DNA of 64,000 nucleotides from Trema orientale (GCA_002914845.1 JXTC01000087.1:498559-562558), one strand, 5' to 3'; positions 39,493 through 52,292 are shown, counted from the stretch's first letter. The notes: generated by a model not told the origin, from the sequence alone. Translations and numbers: made by a program.

Positions 39493-41298
39493 TACTGGTA
39501 TTTAGACCTAACACTTAGGAAAAATTATACATGCATGCAACCTATAGAAAACACATGATCACATCATGAACGCAGTGGAAAAACAACGAATTTAGGTTTT
39601 AAAATTTTTTTACATGAAGTCAGTTTTCATAACCATAGAATTTGCATATATCAACTGCAAGATCTTGTATAACATAAATTAAATCTAGATACATAGACCC
39701 TATAGATAAGATTATGGTTTACCTCTTGTAGCGTGCTCCTTCTTGATCTCCTTGTTAATGGTGATCAAATCTCCAACCTTAGATCTTTTTGTCTATGCTC
39801 TTGCTCTTGGTTGATGAGGTGAGTGGGCACCAAGTTGAATCCTATGTTGGAGAACGATCAAGAACACCTTCTTGATCCTTTGGAACACCGGGATGTGAGA
39901 TGAGACTTTGAGATTGCAGGAAACTTTTTTTCTCCTCTCCTCTCAGCCTTGGCCGAATTCTGTCTGTTCTTTTTCCTTTAATTTTCGTGTAACACACTAG
40001 GGTTACTGTGCAATTTTTTCTCTCATATATCTTATATATATGGGGCCAAAAACTGCTAATCCCAGTCCAACTAGGATTGGGCTTGTTCTCCAATTTGGAC
40101 TTTGAGTGTATTTTTATAAATATGTCTAACTCATAAAACTTATTTATAAAAATACCAGCTTCTGTATAGAATCATTATTTTACACAGTTTCATGAAACTA
40201 ATTTCATAAATACCACCAACCAATTAACGAGCTTTGTTGAGTTAAACAAGGGACCTAATGGATCCAAATAATCTAAGTTCCAATAGTATGATAAATACAT
40301 AATAACTCTTATTATGGTATTTATATAAATACTATTAGTAAAGGGGACACTCCACTAAAGGTCCAATACTGCACTGTTAGATTAAATGTGATGCCTTTTA
40401 TAGAGATTTAATCAACTAGCCTTGATAAACCGATTCATCTAGCATATTCTATACCACATATAGAATCTCTATACAATGCCGTAGTTGAATAAGTGAAATT
40501 ACCGTAATAAACTTCCAACACATATTTACCTTTAAGTTACTATCTTTCTATCAAAGAATAATATTGTCGATAATTTTGTTCTCAATGGCCATTTAGACAA
40601 AATTATCAACTAATTCACAAAGTGAATATTAAGATCTTAGATTTAATTATTCCATGAATCTCGAAAGACCTTAAAGTGTCATTAATGTACAATGTCCTTA
40701 ACTATTTGGTGTTCCCATCAATTCATAAATTATAACGTCCAATATGCTAAAGTTCACCTCTAATTTCACAGAGGCTAGTCTTTTAACAAATCAAAAGGCT
40801 ATAACCTATGAAAGCAAGTCCAGTCAAATATCAAGGATTAAGATCTACATGCTAAGAACTAGTTTGTGGTAATATAAAAATTGAGTCACGGCACTCCAAT
40901 TCTTTATATTACCTGGTCCTGTTCAATACACATAACTTATTTATGTTGTACTAGTGATTCTATTAGAAGTCTGACACTTCAATGATTTGAGACACAACAT
41001 TCCCGTTGTGATAGACATACACTACAATCTTTAGTAAATAAAGTATTTCATCTTTATTTACAGATTATGAACTAATTAATTTAGACTTAGATAAAGAAAC
41101 AAGTCTCCTCATAATTAATACTTAATCATGTTTGTTTCTTTATACACAAATAAAGTCATGGAATCTTTTTCAGATAAATAAACTATTCAACTGAGATAGT
41201 TTAATCTAACAAATATCATAATTGCATATAAGAGAAAATTGTTTACACTAAAAAGGGTAAAATTGAAAATCTACTTTTTAGGACAAATATCCCTAACA
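39493..41298. mobile_element. Probable solo LTR (about 1.8 kb) inserted in the LINE RT gene
   Basis: The segment interrupts the LINE between the codons for CDVLD and LRDFWWGK. On the minus strand it begins TGTTAGGGATATTTGTCC. The flanks TCCAT (39488-39492) and TCCAG (41299-41303) fit a 5-base target duplication with one change. No gag-pol sequence is inside. The other end (ACCAGTA on the minus strand) is not a perfect CA, so the LTR end may be mutated. Confidence 0.65.
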
Positions 41299-42590
41299 TC
41301 CAGCACATCACAAGTTCTCTTGGGGACCGGTAAAGACATCATGAAGTTCGCCGAGATTGACGCAGCTACCGATTTGAGGAGAATTAGTCTTCCCGCTTTG
41401 GATAGGACTGAGGCTTTCCATCCAGTGACTTTCGTTTGGACACGTTCCACCAGGTAGTTAAAATCCTTCGTTTTTATTTTTGAGAAAAACATCAGCAACC
41501 CCAAGTGCTTGGAATTCGTTTTAAGCCTCTTTATATTAAAAATATTGCTGATTTCCATAGCTTTGTTCCCAACAAAATTCTGACTGAAATATATGATGGA
41601 TTTATCTTTGTTCACCTTTTGTCCTGACCATGTGCAATAAGTATTGAGACAATTCATTAATGCTTCAGCTTCTTTTTTCTTAGCTCTTCCAAATAGGGTA
41701 AGATCGTCAGCGAATAGAAGATGGTTGAAGCTTGGTCCATTTCCGCAGAGTTTAATCCCTTTCAGATTACCATTCTGTTCGGCCCTTAGCAAGATACGGC
41801 TCAACACTTTAGCACAAAGGAGAAATACGTATGGAGAGATGGGGTCACTCTGTCTAAGAGCTCTTTCTAGAGAAATTTGCCCACATGGATTACTATTGAG
41901 AAGAATCTTGAGGATTGGGGTGCACATACATTGCATAATCCAATTCACCCAAGTTTCGGAGAAACCAAAATTTCGAAGTGCAGTGAAAATGAAAGTCCAA
42001 TCCATTCTATCATACACCTTCTCTATATCCATTTTAATTAGCATAAGACCTCCCGATCTTTTTTTCCTATTGAGTGTATAAATCACCTCCTGAATAATCA
42101 AGGTATTCTCCGAGATAACTCTTCCTTTTATAAAGGCTGCTTGGTATGGAGAAATCAAGTCAGGGAGCAGCGGCTTCAAACAATTCTCTAGAAGCTTAGA
42201 AATGATTTTGTAAGAAATATTGCACAAGCTTATGAGTCTGAAATCGTTCAGCTTTGAAGGTGTTGAAGATTTAGGGATAAACAAAATATTGGTTTCATTA
42301 AGTTTGGGGTGAAAAGTGCCTGATATAAAGAATTCTCGGACCATGTCTCTAACATCCAACTTAATGGCTTCCCAGTAAGAGTGATAGAATAGCCCAGGAA
42401 GTCCATCGGGTCCAGGAGCCTTGTCTGGGTTGATATCATCCAGGGTCGCCCTGATTTCCTCATCAAATGGAATAGAAGTAAGCTGTTGGTTCTGCTCATC
42501 TGATATGAGTAGTTGAATAAGGCCATTTAAGTCTTCGGGACAGCTTGTGTTCTCTCTAGTATAGACTTTTATGTATTTCTCAAGAAAGAT
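41299..42590 (-). pseudogene. LINE reverse transcriptase, upstream part
   Basis: The frame 42359-41271 holds non-LTR RT motifs: FRLISLCNISYKIISKLLEN, PYQAAFIKGRVISENTLI, LIKMDIEKVYDRMDW and the catalytic FADDLTLFGRA. It ends in MSLPVPKRTCDVLD at the solo LTR junction. Upstream (42526-42248) the 'GFLGYSITL' segment is in another frame. The last residues of the open frame are LTR sequence. Confidence 0.85.
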
Positions 42591-43782
42591 TGAAGCAATA
42601 TCATTCCTATTCGCAAGCTATTTTCCACTGTCGTCCTTTATGAAGTCAATAAAATTGCATCTCCTGCGAATTAAGGTAGTAAGAAAAAAGAATCATTTGA
42701 TACGTGATTTCTAACGCCAAAAAAATTCCTCATTTTCAGTAGTTCGTCTAATTCCAATCTTATTGCCCTCTCCTCTGAGTCATTCATGTCACTGAAAGGC
42801 CTCCTTTGTATCTCTTCCAATGTTGTCATAAGCTTCCAGATGTTAAACTGAAGGTTTCCAAATTGCTCATTGTTCCACTTCTTAAGAGCTTTCTTAACTT
42901 CATTTGACCGATGGATAAATCTGGCCATTGGGGTCTGGTTGGACCGAGCTTTCCAAGCTCTATGAACTACCTAATGACTTCTAATGTCTCGAACCCATAT
43001 AGCTTTAAATTTAAAAGGCCGATGCAGCTTACCTCCTTCGCTAGAAGTATTGAGGATGATGGGGTAATGGTCAGATGATAAGCAAGGAAGTACCCTGACT
43101 GTGGGTCTATGAAACAAAATTCTCCAATCCAGATTGGCCAAAGATCTATCTAGTCGTACCTTATTATTAGCTCATCCCTGGTGTCTATTGGACCAAGTGA
43201 AAGTATTGCCTTGGGCACCTAGATCAATTAGGCCAATGTTTAACACCATTCTCCAGAAGTCTACTGAGGATTTTGGAGATTGGGTGCTTGGTGACGATTT
43301 GTTGTCAATTAAGGTTCCATTCAGATCCCCCATCACCAACCATGGCCCTGGGGCTTTGTCTTGGATAACTGCAAAATTATTCCAAAAGATGCTTTGATCT
43401 TTAGTAGTAGGTGAGCCATATACAACAGACAAAAACCAAGGGGAATTTAGGGGATTAAAAAAAAAATCAGGCAGTGGATTGTATTCTTATTCATGTAAAT
43501 CAGCTCCATGTCAACACTCTCTCTCCAAGCAAGACAAAGACCTTCAGCTAAGCAGATTGGAGGGACATAGAGGAAACTGATGAATCCCACAGCTCTCAGT
43601 TTCTTCTTCAAGGTATCCTCTTGAATTTTTGTCTTAGAAAGAATAAGCATATCCGTGTTAGTGGTATTCAGCATGGCCCTTAGGTGACGAATTACCGAGG
43701 CACGGGCTAACCCTCGACAATTCCAAGCGTAGATGATCATGATGACTGTGGAGGCTTTTCCGGGCAAGCCTCCATAGCCCAT
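42591..43782 (-). pseudogene. LINE AP-endonuclease region
   Basis: The endonuclease begins near 43737 with IIYAWNCRGLARASVIRHL, the NCRG motif of plant L1 endonucleases. It continues in other frames with VVYGSPTTKDQSIFW and VMGDLNG (43432-43172), and a linker before RT (42928-42671). Frame breaks occur near 43440 and 43170. Confidence 0.75.
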
Positions 43783-45293
43783 AACCGAAAATCCTGCTCA
43801 CTGTTCGAACCCTCAAGCACTGTTGCATCATCTCCCAGCTGCATATCTTTTATTCGCCTAGCTCTGCTCTTTTGTCTGACTGTGCTTCTATTAGAAGAAT
43901 ATCCTACCCCCGAATTCCTTTCCTGTTCACTGTAATTATAAAATCCCATGGTGAAAGGAGCTTGTAATGCCTCATGCTCTTCAGGGTTTTGGTTAATCAC
44001 CTCCAAAGATCTTCCAAAATACTCATACATTTCTGGTCCTTCCATGTCAATCTGCTTCTCAACTAGCTGGTATGCATCAGTGTATGGAAGTGTGAAGTAC
44101 TGGGCCTTACACTTCTTGCTGAGACTAGTCATGAAGTCATCCATGGTAGGGATGGGAGAGAGGATAACAGGGTGGGGTTGATAAGCTAGTATTACTGGAG
44201 GTCCGAGCATATAGGAAAGGGAGTTAGCATACTCATCTGGGTCAGTCCAGCACTCCTTATGGATATCAAGGTTAATCCACGTTAACCTTCGAAGATGATC
44301 TCTATTCTTGAAAGCTAGTGCTCTTAGACCTTCGTCACTTTCACTGGCATTAGTACAACTAGTTTCCTTCCCCTGTCTCTCATCCTCCTCCATAGAGCTC
44401 TGTGATTCAATAGTTCTAGTGTTGTTTCTATGAGTATTGTTGGATGAGCCCTTAAGCTCCTTGCACTTCAGTTTGGATGCTGCGACATTCTTCCTGGACC
44501 AACTAGGCACTTTGGACTAGGATATTGGGTCATTCCTCTCAATAGTCTCCCCTTCACTAAGTGCGGTAAAGTCTTGTTCAGATTGAGAGTATGGGTTGAT
44601 ATCTTTAAACTCCTAGTTCATAGTTACTGGTAAGGTGAAACAATTACTTGTTGCAGGATGCTCAGCTTTCAGCCATTCTCCATAAAGAGCAACTGTTCTC
44701 TCTCCTTGGTCTGTAATTGGTAATACTGAAGACGCTAGGCATCCTCGATACTCATGACCTATGAGCCTATATGTAGCAAAAGTCTGATAATCTTTCATAC
44801 TTTATCTGTACCCAAAACTTCTTAGCTCTCTTACTTCTTGGATTATCTACAAAAAAGAAAACCCCACAAAGAGAGGGGAATTGACCTTTATTTCTACTTT
44901 GAATCGCAAGCATTTGGTTCCAGAAAATATCCTTCCAGATCTATCATTTACCTCCAGCGTTCAGCCAAAATAATTTCTAATTTTATAAGCATTATCACAA
45001 CTGTAACCATATTAAGGGGGGGTTTATGTGCCTGGACCCAAAACTCAGTAGTGGAGAAGTCTATCTCCTCTAAAGGAGCATCAAGTGGTCTGTGTTTGAG
45101 AATGAGATGCCCACCCACCACTGACCAAGGATGCCTCTCCATAACCATTTTCCAGGTATTATTAAGAATTGCTCTTACTAGTTTTTTGGAAATCGATTTG
45201 TTAGAGATCAGCTTATCCACTGCCGGGCATCGTGTGATCTCTTCTGCACCTTCATCATCCGCTTCTAGTCCCAATGAGTTGCTGGAGCAATGA
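43737..45293 (-). pseudogene. LINE ORF1 (DUF4283-type) remnants
   Basis: The minus-strand frame 45293-44948 has a DUF4283-like block (SKKLVRAILNNTWKMVMERH, SVVGGHLILKHRPLD, FWVQAHKPPLNMV) found in plant LINE ORF1 proteins. Further parts follow in 44798-44613 (TYRLIGHEYRGCLAS) and 44510-43737, a charged linker (RRLTWINLDIHKECWTDPDE). In-frame stops separate them. Confidence 0.7.
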
Positions 45294-46149
45294 AGTTTGG
45301 AGATTGGAGCACTAGTTAGTCAAGGTCAAAGTCTTTGTGGTCCATATTGTTCCAAGAAAGCTTTAAGGATGGGTATTATTCGGTGGGGTACGTTGGAGTG
45401 GTGCTAAACACTGAGCTTAACAAAGAGATGCATAAGAGAATTACAGAGAGATCAGGTTTGTTGTAGGTTCAGTTGGTGGTCCCAGCTCGAAAGGTGTTAC
45501 CTTGGCGTAGGAAAATATGGATAACTAGAGCAAAAGGAAGAATGTTTTGGACTTTCAGAGAGTTAGGCCATGGTTCGGTCAAAAGATGATGAAAATTTGT
45601 CAAGGAGGGTAGGTGACGGAGTAATGGTGCATTTAATGTGGAAAAACTCTTGATCAGTCCCCAGGAGAGTGGTTGGTGTGGCAGTAAATCCTTGTAGCAT
45701 TTAACCTATAGAGTAACTGGGTGTTGAATGGCGAGCATGGTTGATAAAGTAAATTCTATAATTCTCGATAAGTGATTTTAGCAATAGAAATAGGTCATTA
45801 TTAAAATACTGTAACTGAAGGGTATTAAATGGGGAAGAACAAAAAAGGTTGTTTGAGAGGCAAAATGGGATAGGTTTTGATGTTAGGTAGGTGGGGTGGG
45901 AGAATAAATGGAATGAATCTACAAGTTTCGTACTCCAGAGAGTGGAAGTATAAGATATAATGGCCAAGTAGTAAAAGAGGGCAGAATTAAATACTAAGTC
46001 AGTGGAGTAGGGGAGAAGATGAAGTGGATCCAAAGGATCCGTACACCACAGCGTGGACGCCATACGACGGAGCGCTACAGTGAGCGTGGATTACTTTTTT
46101 CCACCAACATGTTGTTAATTATTCTTTAAATTCCAAATAATATATGAGG

Positions 46150-46310
46150 CTGATAAAGAGAAAAATATTCTTATTTCTAAGTTCATCACTAGCCTTTATA
46201 CCTAAGATTAAAATTAGAGTCCGTCCACTTTATTCTTCAGATGATGCTTATCAACAACCTTAAAAAACGACAAGTAACTTAGTTATTTACACTAAATCCA
46301 TAAAAAAAAA
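46150..46310. other. Short AT-rich stretch, nothing recognised
   Basis: Sequence between the LINE target duplication and the first copia 3 codons. It ends in an A-run at 46303-46314. It could be remains of the 5' part of copia element 3, but no LTR or gag was recognised. Confidence 0.4.
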
Positions 46311-46314
46311 AAAA

Positions 46315-47775
46315 CTATTATGAATCTAAGCTGGTATGCAGACAGTGGAGCCACAAATTATATGACTGCTGAGCTGGAGAACTTGACTATGAAGACTGAC
46401 TATGAAGGTCACAAGAAGCTAATGGTTGGAAATGGTAAGTCACTTGCTATTTCACATATAGGTCATTCTTTTCTATAAACAGATTCTCTATTAAAGGCAC
46501 TCTTGCATCTTAAAAATGTTCTAAGAGTACCTAAAATAGCTCAAAGTCTCATCAGTATTTCTAAGTTGACTGCTGATAATGATATATTTGTGGAATTTCA
46601 CTCCATTATTTGCCTTGTGAGGGACAAACTCACAGGGATTGTGCTCCTTAAAGAGATACTTAAAGATGGACTCTATATGTTCAATAATGTTGTAGAGACT
46701 GCTGCTTTCTTTTCTGTTTTAGTAAATAAAGTGCATAATCATGCTTGTGAATGCAAATGTTGCTTGTTCAAATTTCGTAAGGCTAGTCAATCATATACAT
46801 GTACTGCTAGTGATCTTTCTGTGAGTTGTACTAATGTATCTCTGAGTTGTAACTCTGTAAATGTTACTACTAGTCAGTATGAATATAATTTGTGGCATAA
46901 GCAGGTCATCCTTCTGTAAAAGTACTTCAATAGGTTCTTAAGGCTTATAATTCAACCTTGTCAATCAATAAAATATCAGACTTTTGTGTTGCCTGCCAAT
47001 ATGGGAAGAGTCACTCTTTACCTTTTCCACTTTCAACTTTTAAATCTACTGCACCTTTAGAACTCATCTATTTTGATATTTAGGGGCTAGCACCTATTGC
47101 TGCGAGTGAAGGGTATCATTACTATATTCATTTCATTGATGACTATTCAAGATTTACATGAATATACCCTCTTAGAGCTAAATCTAAAGCTATAACCATG
47201 TTTAAAGAATTTAGAGCTCTAGCTGAAAAATAATTTAGTCGATCCATCTTAAGTGTTCAAACAGATTGGGGAGGGGAAATATAGACTTTTCTCTACCTAT
47301 TTAGCACAAAATGGAATTTTATTTCGATATCCTTGTCCACATATTCACCAACAAAATGGTAGAGCTGAACGGAAATACAGACATATTGTAGAGTTAGGCT
47401 TAACACTTTTAGCTCAAGCGTCTATGCCATTGTCATTTTGGTGGGAAGCATTTTCAACTGTTGTGTATCTCATAAATAGGTTACTAACCTCTGTCCTTAA
47501 TAATACTTCCCCTTTCCAATAACTGTTAGGACACAATCCAGATTATTTTTTCCTCAAACATTTTGGTTGTGCTTGCTTTCCATATTTGCATCCATACAAC
47601 TCCAATAAATTAGCTTTTAGAACTTCAAAGTGTTTGTTTTCAGGCTACAGTACAGCTCATAAAGGATACATGTGCTTACATCCTACTGGCCGTGTCTATA
47701 TTTCTCGAAATGTAGTGTTTAATGAGGATAATTTTCTCTATGTTGAGTTATTTCAAACCAGGTCACCAAATTAGG
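46315..47775 (+). pseudogene. Copia element 3 protease, pre-integrase and integrase
   Basis: It starts with the protease motif WYADSGATNYMT (active-site DSGA), followed by LKNVLRVPKIAQSLISISKL. The integrase shows HQQNGRAERKYRHIVE and SFWWEAFSTVVYLINRL, then a C-terminal SGYSTAHKGYMCLHPTGRVY. Stops at several points, for example after 46917 and near 47230 and 47521, break the frame. Confidence 0.8.
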
Positions 47776-48026
47776 ATGCAACAGTTTCAGATCATGCCAT
47801 AGTCTCTCAGTAGCAACAGCTTCAATTTGGTACCACTCCATCTTTCAATACTTCCGCTGTATCTCCATTTAGTTCTCAAGCTACTTCTGCTGCACTTGAT
47901 AATGCTAATGACATTCACGAGGTTTTTCCTCAAGATCAACCTGGGTCTCCTGAAACAGTAGCTGAACCTGATAGTTTTGTTCCAGATTCTTTAGAAAATA
48001 CTGTTGCTGATGCTAGTACTTCTGTT

Positions 48027-49640
48027 GTGCATGATGAAACACCAGCTGATACCGAAGTCCCTAATCAACCTACCACTGGTTCCGCTCATCCTATGATTAC
48101 TCGAAGTAAAGTAGGCACATATAATCCAAAGGTGTATAATGTCATAAAACGTCCCTTGTCATTTTCTCCTGGTCCTGTTGAGCTAAGTATAATCAAAGAA
48201 GCCTTTTCAGATATTAGAGAGAAGCTATGGCCGCAGAATTTGAGGCACTACAACGTAATTACACATGGGATATTATTTCACCTGATTCTCGTTACAATCT
48301 GGTTGGAAACAAATGGGTATTCAAGCTGAAATTTAATCCTGATGGTTCTATTAATCGTTACAAAGCACGCCTTGTTGCTAAAGGCTTTCACCAAACACCT
48401 GGTGTTGATTTCTCAGAAACTTACAGTCTTGTGATTAAGCCAACCGTCATTCGAGTTGTGTTGACAATTGTTGTAACTCAAGGGTGGGACATTTGTCAAC
48501 TTTATATAAACAATGCTTTCTTAAATGGGTATCTTCAAGAGGATGCCTATATTGGTCAGCCTGAAGAGTTTTTTAGCTCAGCTACTCCTCATTATGTTTG
48601 TAAGCTTCGAAAGGCATTGTATAGTCCTAAGCAAGCACCTAGAGCTTCGAAAGGCATTGTATGGTCTTAAGCAAGCACCTAGAGCTTGGTTTGATAGGCT
48701 GCAAGCATCACTTAAAGCTTGGGGATTTCATAATTCTTGTTCAAACATTTCTCTCTTTATTTACAAGACTCATACTACTGTACTATTGGTTTTAATATAT
48801 GTTGATGATATTCTCATAACTGGGAATAATTCAGAAGTTGTTTCCAAGCTTGTTTGTGACCTGAATCATAATTTTACATTGAAGGATATTAGTTTCTTGC
48901 ATTATTTTCTAGGTGTTGAAGCACACAGTAACTCATATGGTCTTTTCTTGTCCCAGTCTAAATACATTGCTGATTTACTAAAGAAGTTGAATATGGATTC
49001 TGCCAAACCTCTACCTACACCCGATGTATCTCACAAACGCTTGTCCAAAATAGATGGAGAACCTTTGGACAATCCTTTTTCTTACCGAAGTGTTGTTGGT
49101 GCATTACAATATGCCACTCTAACAAGGCCTAATATTTTCTAGAGTGTGAGCAAACTCAATCAATTTTTGCAAGCACCAACAAATCTCCATTGGCAGGCTT
49201 GTAGGAGAGTTCTCCGATACTTAAAGGGTACCATTAATCATGATGTTCATTTCAGACCTACGAACTCATTTCGCTTGGTGGGATTCTCTGATGCTGACTG
49301 GGCTAGTTGCCCTGATGATCGACGTTCCATAACCGGGTACTGTACCTATCTTGGTTACAACCTGATATCATGGTGATCAAAGAAGCAAAGTATAGTGGCA
49401 CGATCAAGTACTGAGTCTAAATATCGTGCTTTAGCTCATGTTATAGCTGAGCTTATTTGGCTCTAAGCTCTACTTTCTGAGATTGGTTATTCTTCCTCTT
49501 TGAAACCTGTTATCTAGTGTGATAGTCAGAGTGCAGCTGCTCTTGCTGCCAATCCAGTTCTTCATCAACGAACCAAACACATAAAGATTGATATTCATTT
49601 TGTTTGTGATAAGGTTCTTAATAATGAACTCAAAATCTGG
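48027..49640 (+). pseudogene. Copia element 3 reverse transcriptase and RNase H
   Basis: RT motifs are NKWVFKLKFNPDGSINRYKA, LVAKGFHQTPGVDFSETYS, NAFLNGYLQEDAYI and the catalytic YVDDILITGNN. The RNase H part (49146-49640) has FSDADWASCPDDRRSITGYC and a truncated tail with CDSQSAAALAANP. A 40-base direct duplication at 48603-48682 shifts the frame in the middle of RT. Confidence 0.82.
48603..48682 (+). repeat. 40-base direct duplication in copia element 3 RT
   Basis: AGCTTCGAAAGGCATTGTAT + RGTCYTAAGCAAGCACCTAG occurs twice in tandem (48603 and 48643). The length is not a multiple of three, so the frame shifts and a stop follows. Confidence 0.9.
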
Positions 49641-49759
49641 TTTGTTCCAACACAAGACCAAGTTGTTGATTTGTTTATGAAGCCTATGTCCACAACCCGT
49701 TTTCTTCAGATGCGATCCAAACTTCAAATGGTTGTCTCCCTTTTTCATTTGAGGGGGGA

Positions 49760-50115
49760 TGTTAAGATATCTGCCACCTTAGCTGCAGACTTCAGCTCCA
49801 GTCAAGTGTCTAGTTAGCCTAGTTTTAGAAGATTCAGTCACAACTGTTAGTCAAAGTCGCTACACCTTTAATTAGCAGTTGGTTATTCAGTTGTAATTAG
49901 CTGGAGCTGAGTCAGATTAGTTCCTAGTTTTATGATTCTGTTAAGCTGAGTCATTGCCTCTGTAATAACTTGTTATAAATAGTAAATGGAAAGCTAAGCT
50001 CAATTTTATAGAGCTTATTTCATTACTAATCCATTCCATCTTTCTCTACCTTATATTTTCTTAGCTCCCAAACAGGTTGATTAGTTTCTTTTCTGTTCTG
50101 AAGCTGTCTTGTTAT
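49760..50115 (+). repeat. 3' LTR of copia element 3
   Basis: It begins TGTTAAGATATCTGCCACC right after the G-rich polypurine tract. The right border is set by the start of TOPLESS-like coding sequence, so it is uncertain by about 15 bases. No partner LTR is present in the window. Confidence 0.7.
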
Positions 50116-50345
50116 ATTCTTAAGAATGAGCTTGAATTGTAATAATCTAATCGTGAAGTTGAATATTTGGCGAAGATGGTTTTATAAAAAACAGTTCTTT
50201 TTACTATATATGATGCCAAGTCTGATAGGGCTAAACTTTGTCTAGAACTTGTGAAATTTCTCGAGTACTTAAGTCCTTCCATAAAAGGAGAGCCTAGACT
50301 TCCCAATTTAAATGAACTGATATTTGAAAAAAAAAAAATTATGAA
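50115..50345 (+). pseudogene. TOPLESS-like relic B (CTLH/CRA region)
   Basis: The frame around 50117-50190 reads ILKNELEL, stops, then SNREVEYLAKM. The frame from 50208 reads YDAKSDRAKLCLELVKFLEY followed by LPNLNEL. This parallels copy A (YDTEASTVQLCIELEDLL) and the TOPLESS 'KYGDTKTARAIMLVELKKLI' region. Stops show it is dead. It starts at the LTR border and ends in a poly-A stretch, so only part of one or two exons is left. Confidence 0.7.
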
Positions 50346-51477
50346 GCAAATTTTAATCAGAAAAAATTGCGACACCTGTGTATATGTTAAATTAGTAATA
50401 CCCCTGAAACAGTAATGATTGCAAATGACACATTCTAGGTCTAAAAATGAGAACTAAATGAAATTGTAGGGTGTTGGGTGTTTATGTGAGTATTTCTGGT
50501 TCTGGAGTGTGACGTTTATTTTAACAGGGATAATAAAAAAAACAATCCATCTCTACTAGCTATTATTACGTTTAACCCAAAAGTATCTTTCCATGTTTTT
50601 AACAAAAAGGAATGCTACAGACACCAATATCTAACACCAAAAACTTACACCATATGTGGCGACATTCATTTCAACTACTTTTTTGCAAGTGAGATCATAC
50701 TATTTAAAGTTATATGACTAAAGACGATAATACTTCATTGGTGTAAGTTTTTTGTGCAAGAATTTAGTGTCTTAATCTTTACCCTTTTAACAAAATACAT
50801 TGTTTTTTTTTTTGTCAAACTTGCAATATGATGTCCAAATACCTTAACATATATTTCAAAAAATTACCAAACACATCTCTATTATTAATTAGATTTTTTC
50901 TTTAAAAAAAGTCAAATTTTTTTAGATCATAGAAAAATCTTGATAATATTTTTTTGAATAATTTTTTAAGATATTTTGTTTTTGAAAAATTAAAAAATAA
51001 GTTATTTGAATATCAATATCCAAAAGTAAGATTGTTATTTAGGGGGGGAAAAAGGTCAAAAATTTGACCAAAAAAGAGAAGAAGGATTACTCTGAGTTTT
51101 TTGAGTATCTCAAAATAATTTTGAGAGAACAAATGAAAGCATTAAAATGATGTTTCCCAAATTCTCTATTTTTTTTTAACTTTGTTTTTAAAAGTTGTTC
51201 CCAAAAAATAGGGCCAGGAAATAATTTTTTGTTTTTTAGAACAGAAAACAGTTTTTTAATGTGTATGCCAAACACCCCCTTACTCTTTTCAAATTTTAGA
51301 AAATTGTTTTAGAAAGTAAAGAGTGGATCTGTGGATGTTTTTGGGTTTTATGAGGATATAGTTAAAAGTGGTATTCAGTTAGTACATAGGGTGTCTATTG
51401 TAATTTCGTTTTATAATATCGAATGGACGAAAACGTCCTCGAAAGGGCGGGAAAACGAAAACAAAGAAACACGTACG
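50346..51477. other. Intergenic, one MITE, no gene seen
   Basis: AT-rich spacer upstream of TOPLESS-like copy C. It contains the MITE at 50608-50784 and T/A-rich sequence that ends in a MITE-like CCAAACACCCCC phrase near 51270. Confidence 0.5.
50608..50784. mobile_element. 177-base MITE with 11-base direct repeats
   Basis: The arms pair: the left has GACACCAATATCTAACACC + AAAAACTTACACCA, and the right in reverse has GACACTAAATTCTTGCAC + AAAAAACTTACACCA. TTTTAACAAAA occurs directly on both sides (50597-50607 and 50785-50795) and is the likely target duplication. Its length fits a Mutator-type MITE. Confidence 0.75.
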
Positions 51478-51931
51478 TATAAAATCAACTCCTCTCCATC
51501 TCATTCGTCGTCGTCTTCTTCTTCTGCAACTCTCAGGAATCCCCTTTCGCTCTCAAAACTCTGTTGAAATTGAAGTCCTTAAAGGAAAAAGGTTCTCACA
51601 TCTCCATTAAAAAGCAACTATTACATGCTTCAATTTAGTATATTTTGCGAATTTAATTTCGAATATCAGTGTATTTTTGTCGAATTAGTCTCTGTTAATG
51701 GAGCCGACATCTTGAATTTCCATGCCGTTTCTCGAGCTTCGAAAGCCTCTCTTTTTTTTTTGAGAGAGAAATGTTAGTTTTTGAGTACTGTTTCTTCTTT
51801 CTGTCTTTCTTTTTGATTTTTGATTTTTTAAATTTCAGACCGTTATCTGTGAGAAATTGAGGGTTGAAAATTGAATCCGCAAGAAAAGGGTCAAGAAGGG
51901 CGTGAATTGGGGGCGAATTGGAACCCTAGTT
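51478..51931 (+). promoter_or_regulatory. Core promoter and leader of TOPLESS-like copy C
   Basis: TATAAAA at 51478-51484 is followed by a CT-rich leader with TCGTCGTCTTCTTC repeats. A leader intron is likely: donor AAAAAG|GTTCTC at 51592 and acceptor TTTCAG ending at 51838. The second leader exon holds AACCCTAG just before the ATG. The start site is inferred from TATA spacing. Confidence 0.5.
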
Positions 51932-52251
51932 ATGGCGGACCCGGATGGTGAATCTTTTGAAGAAACTGTTATAAAGATACTTCATTTCTTGGAACAACAT
52001 GACTTCTATAGCACTATTGAGCAGTGAGCAACTTCACTCTTCTCCCTCTTTTTCTTTCCTTTCGATTTTCTTTATAATTGAATTTTTCCTAGGAGATTGT
52101 TTCTTGGCAATCATTTGAGTGCGTTTATTGCTTAAACACTTGAGAAAATGGAGTCTAGATCTTTTCTTTTTGCCTTTTCCATATGGGTCTTTTCTTTTTG
52201 CCTTTTCCATATGGGTCTTTCCTTTTTCCCTTATAGAACATTCAACTGATT

Positions 52252-52292
<41 letters not shown>

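Larger units (their letters stand above)
37773..46134 (-). mobile_element. L1-type LINE retrotransposon, split by a probable solo LTR
   Basis: The coding order on the minus strand is DUF4283/ORF1, endonuclease, reverse transcriptase, zf-RVT and RNase H. Its 3' poly-A is the T-run at about 37778-37802. Flanks AAATGATATATGAGG (37758-37772) and AAATAATATATGAGG (46135-46149) match at 14 of 15 positions and are the target duplication, so both ends are present. Without the inserted 1.8-kb LTR the LINE is about 6.5 kb, which is full length for plant L1 elements. Several stops and shifts make it inactive. Confidence 0.9.
46311..50115 (+). mobile_element. Ty1/copia LTR retrotransposon 3, 5'-truncated
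   Basis: Plus-strand protease, integrase, RT and RNase H remnants end at a polypurine tract GAGGGGGG (49751-49758). A 3' LTR starting TGTTAAGATATCTGCC at 49760 follows. Gag and the 5' LTR are missing. The LTR ends next to TOPLESS-like relic B at about 50115, so the element probably inserted in that copy. Confidence 0.85.
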
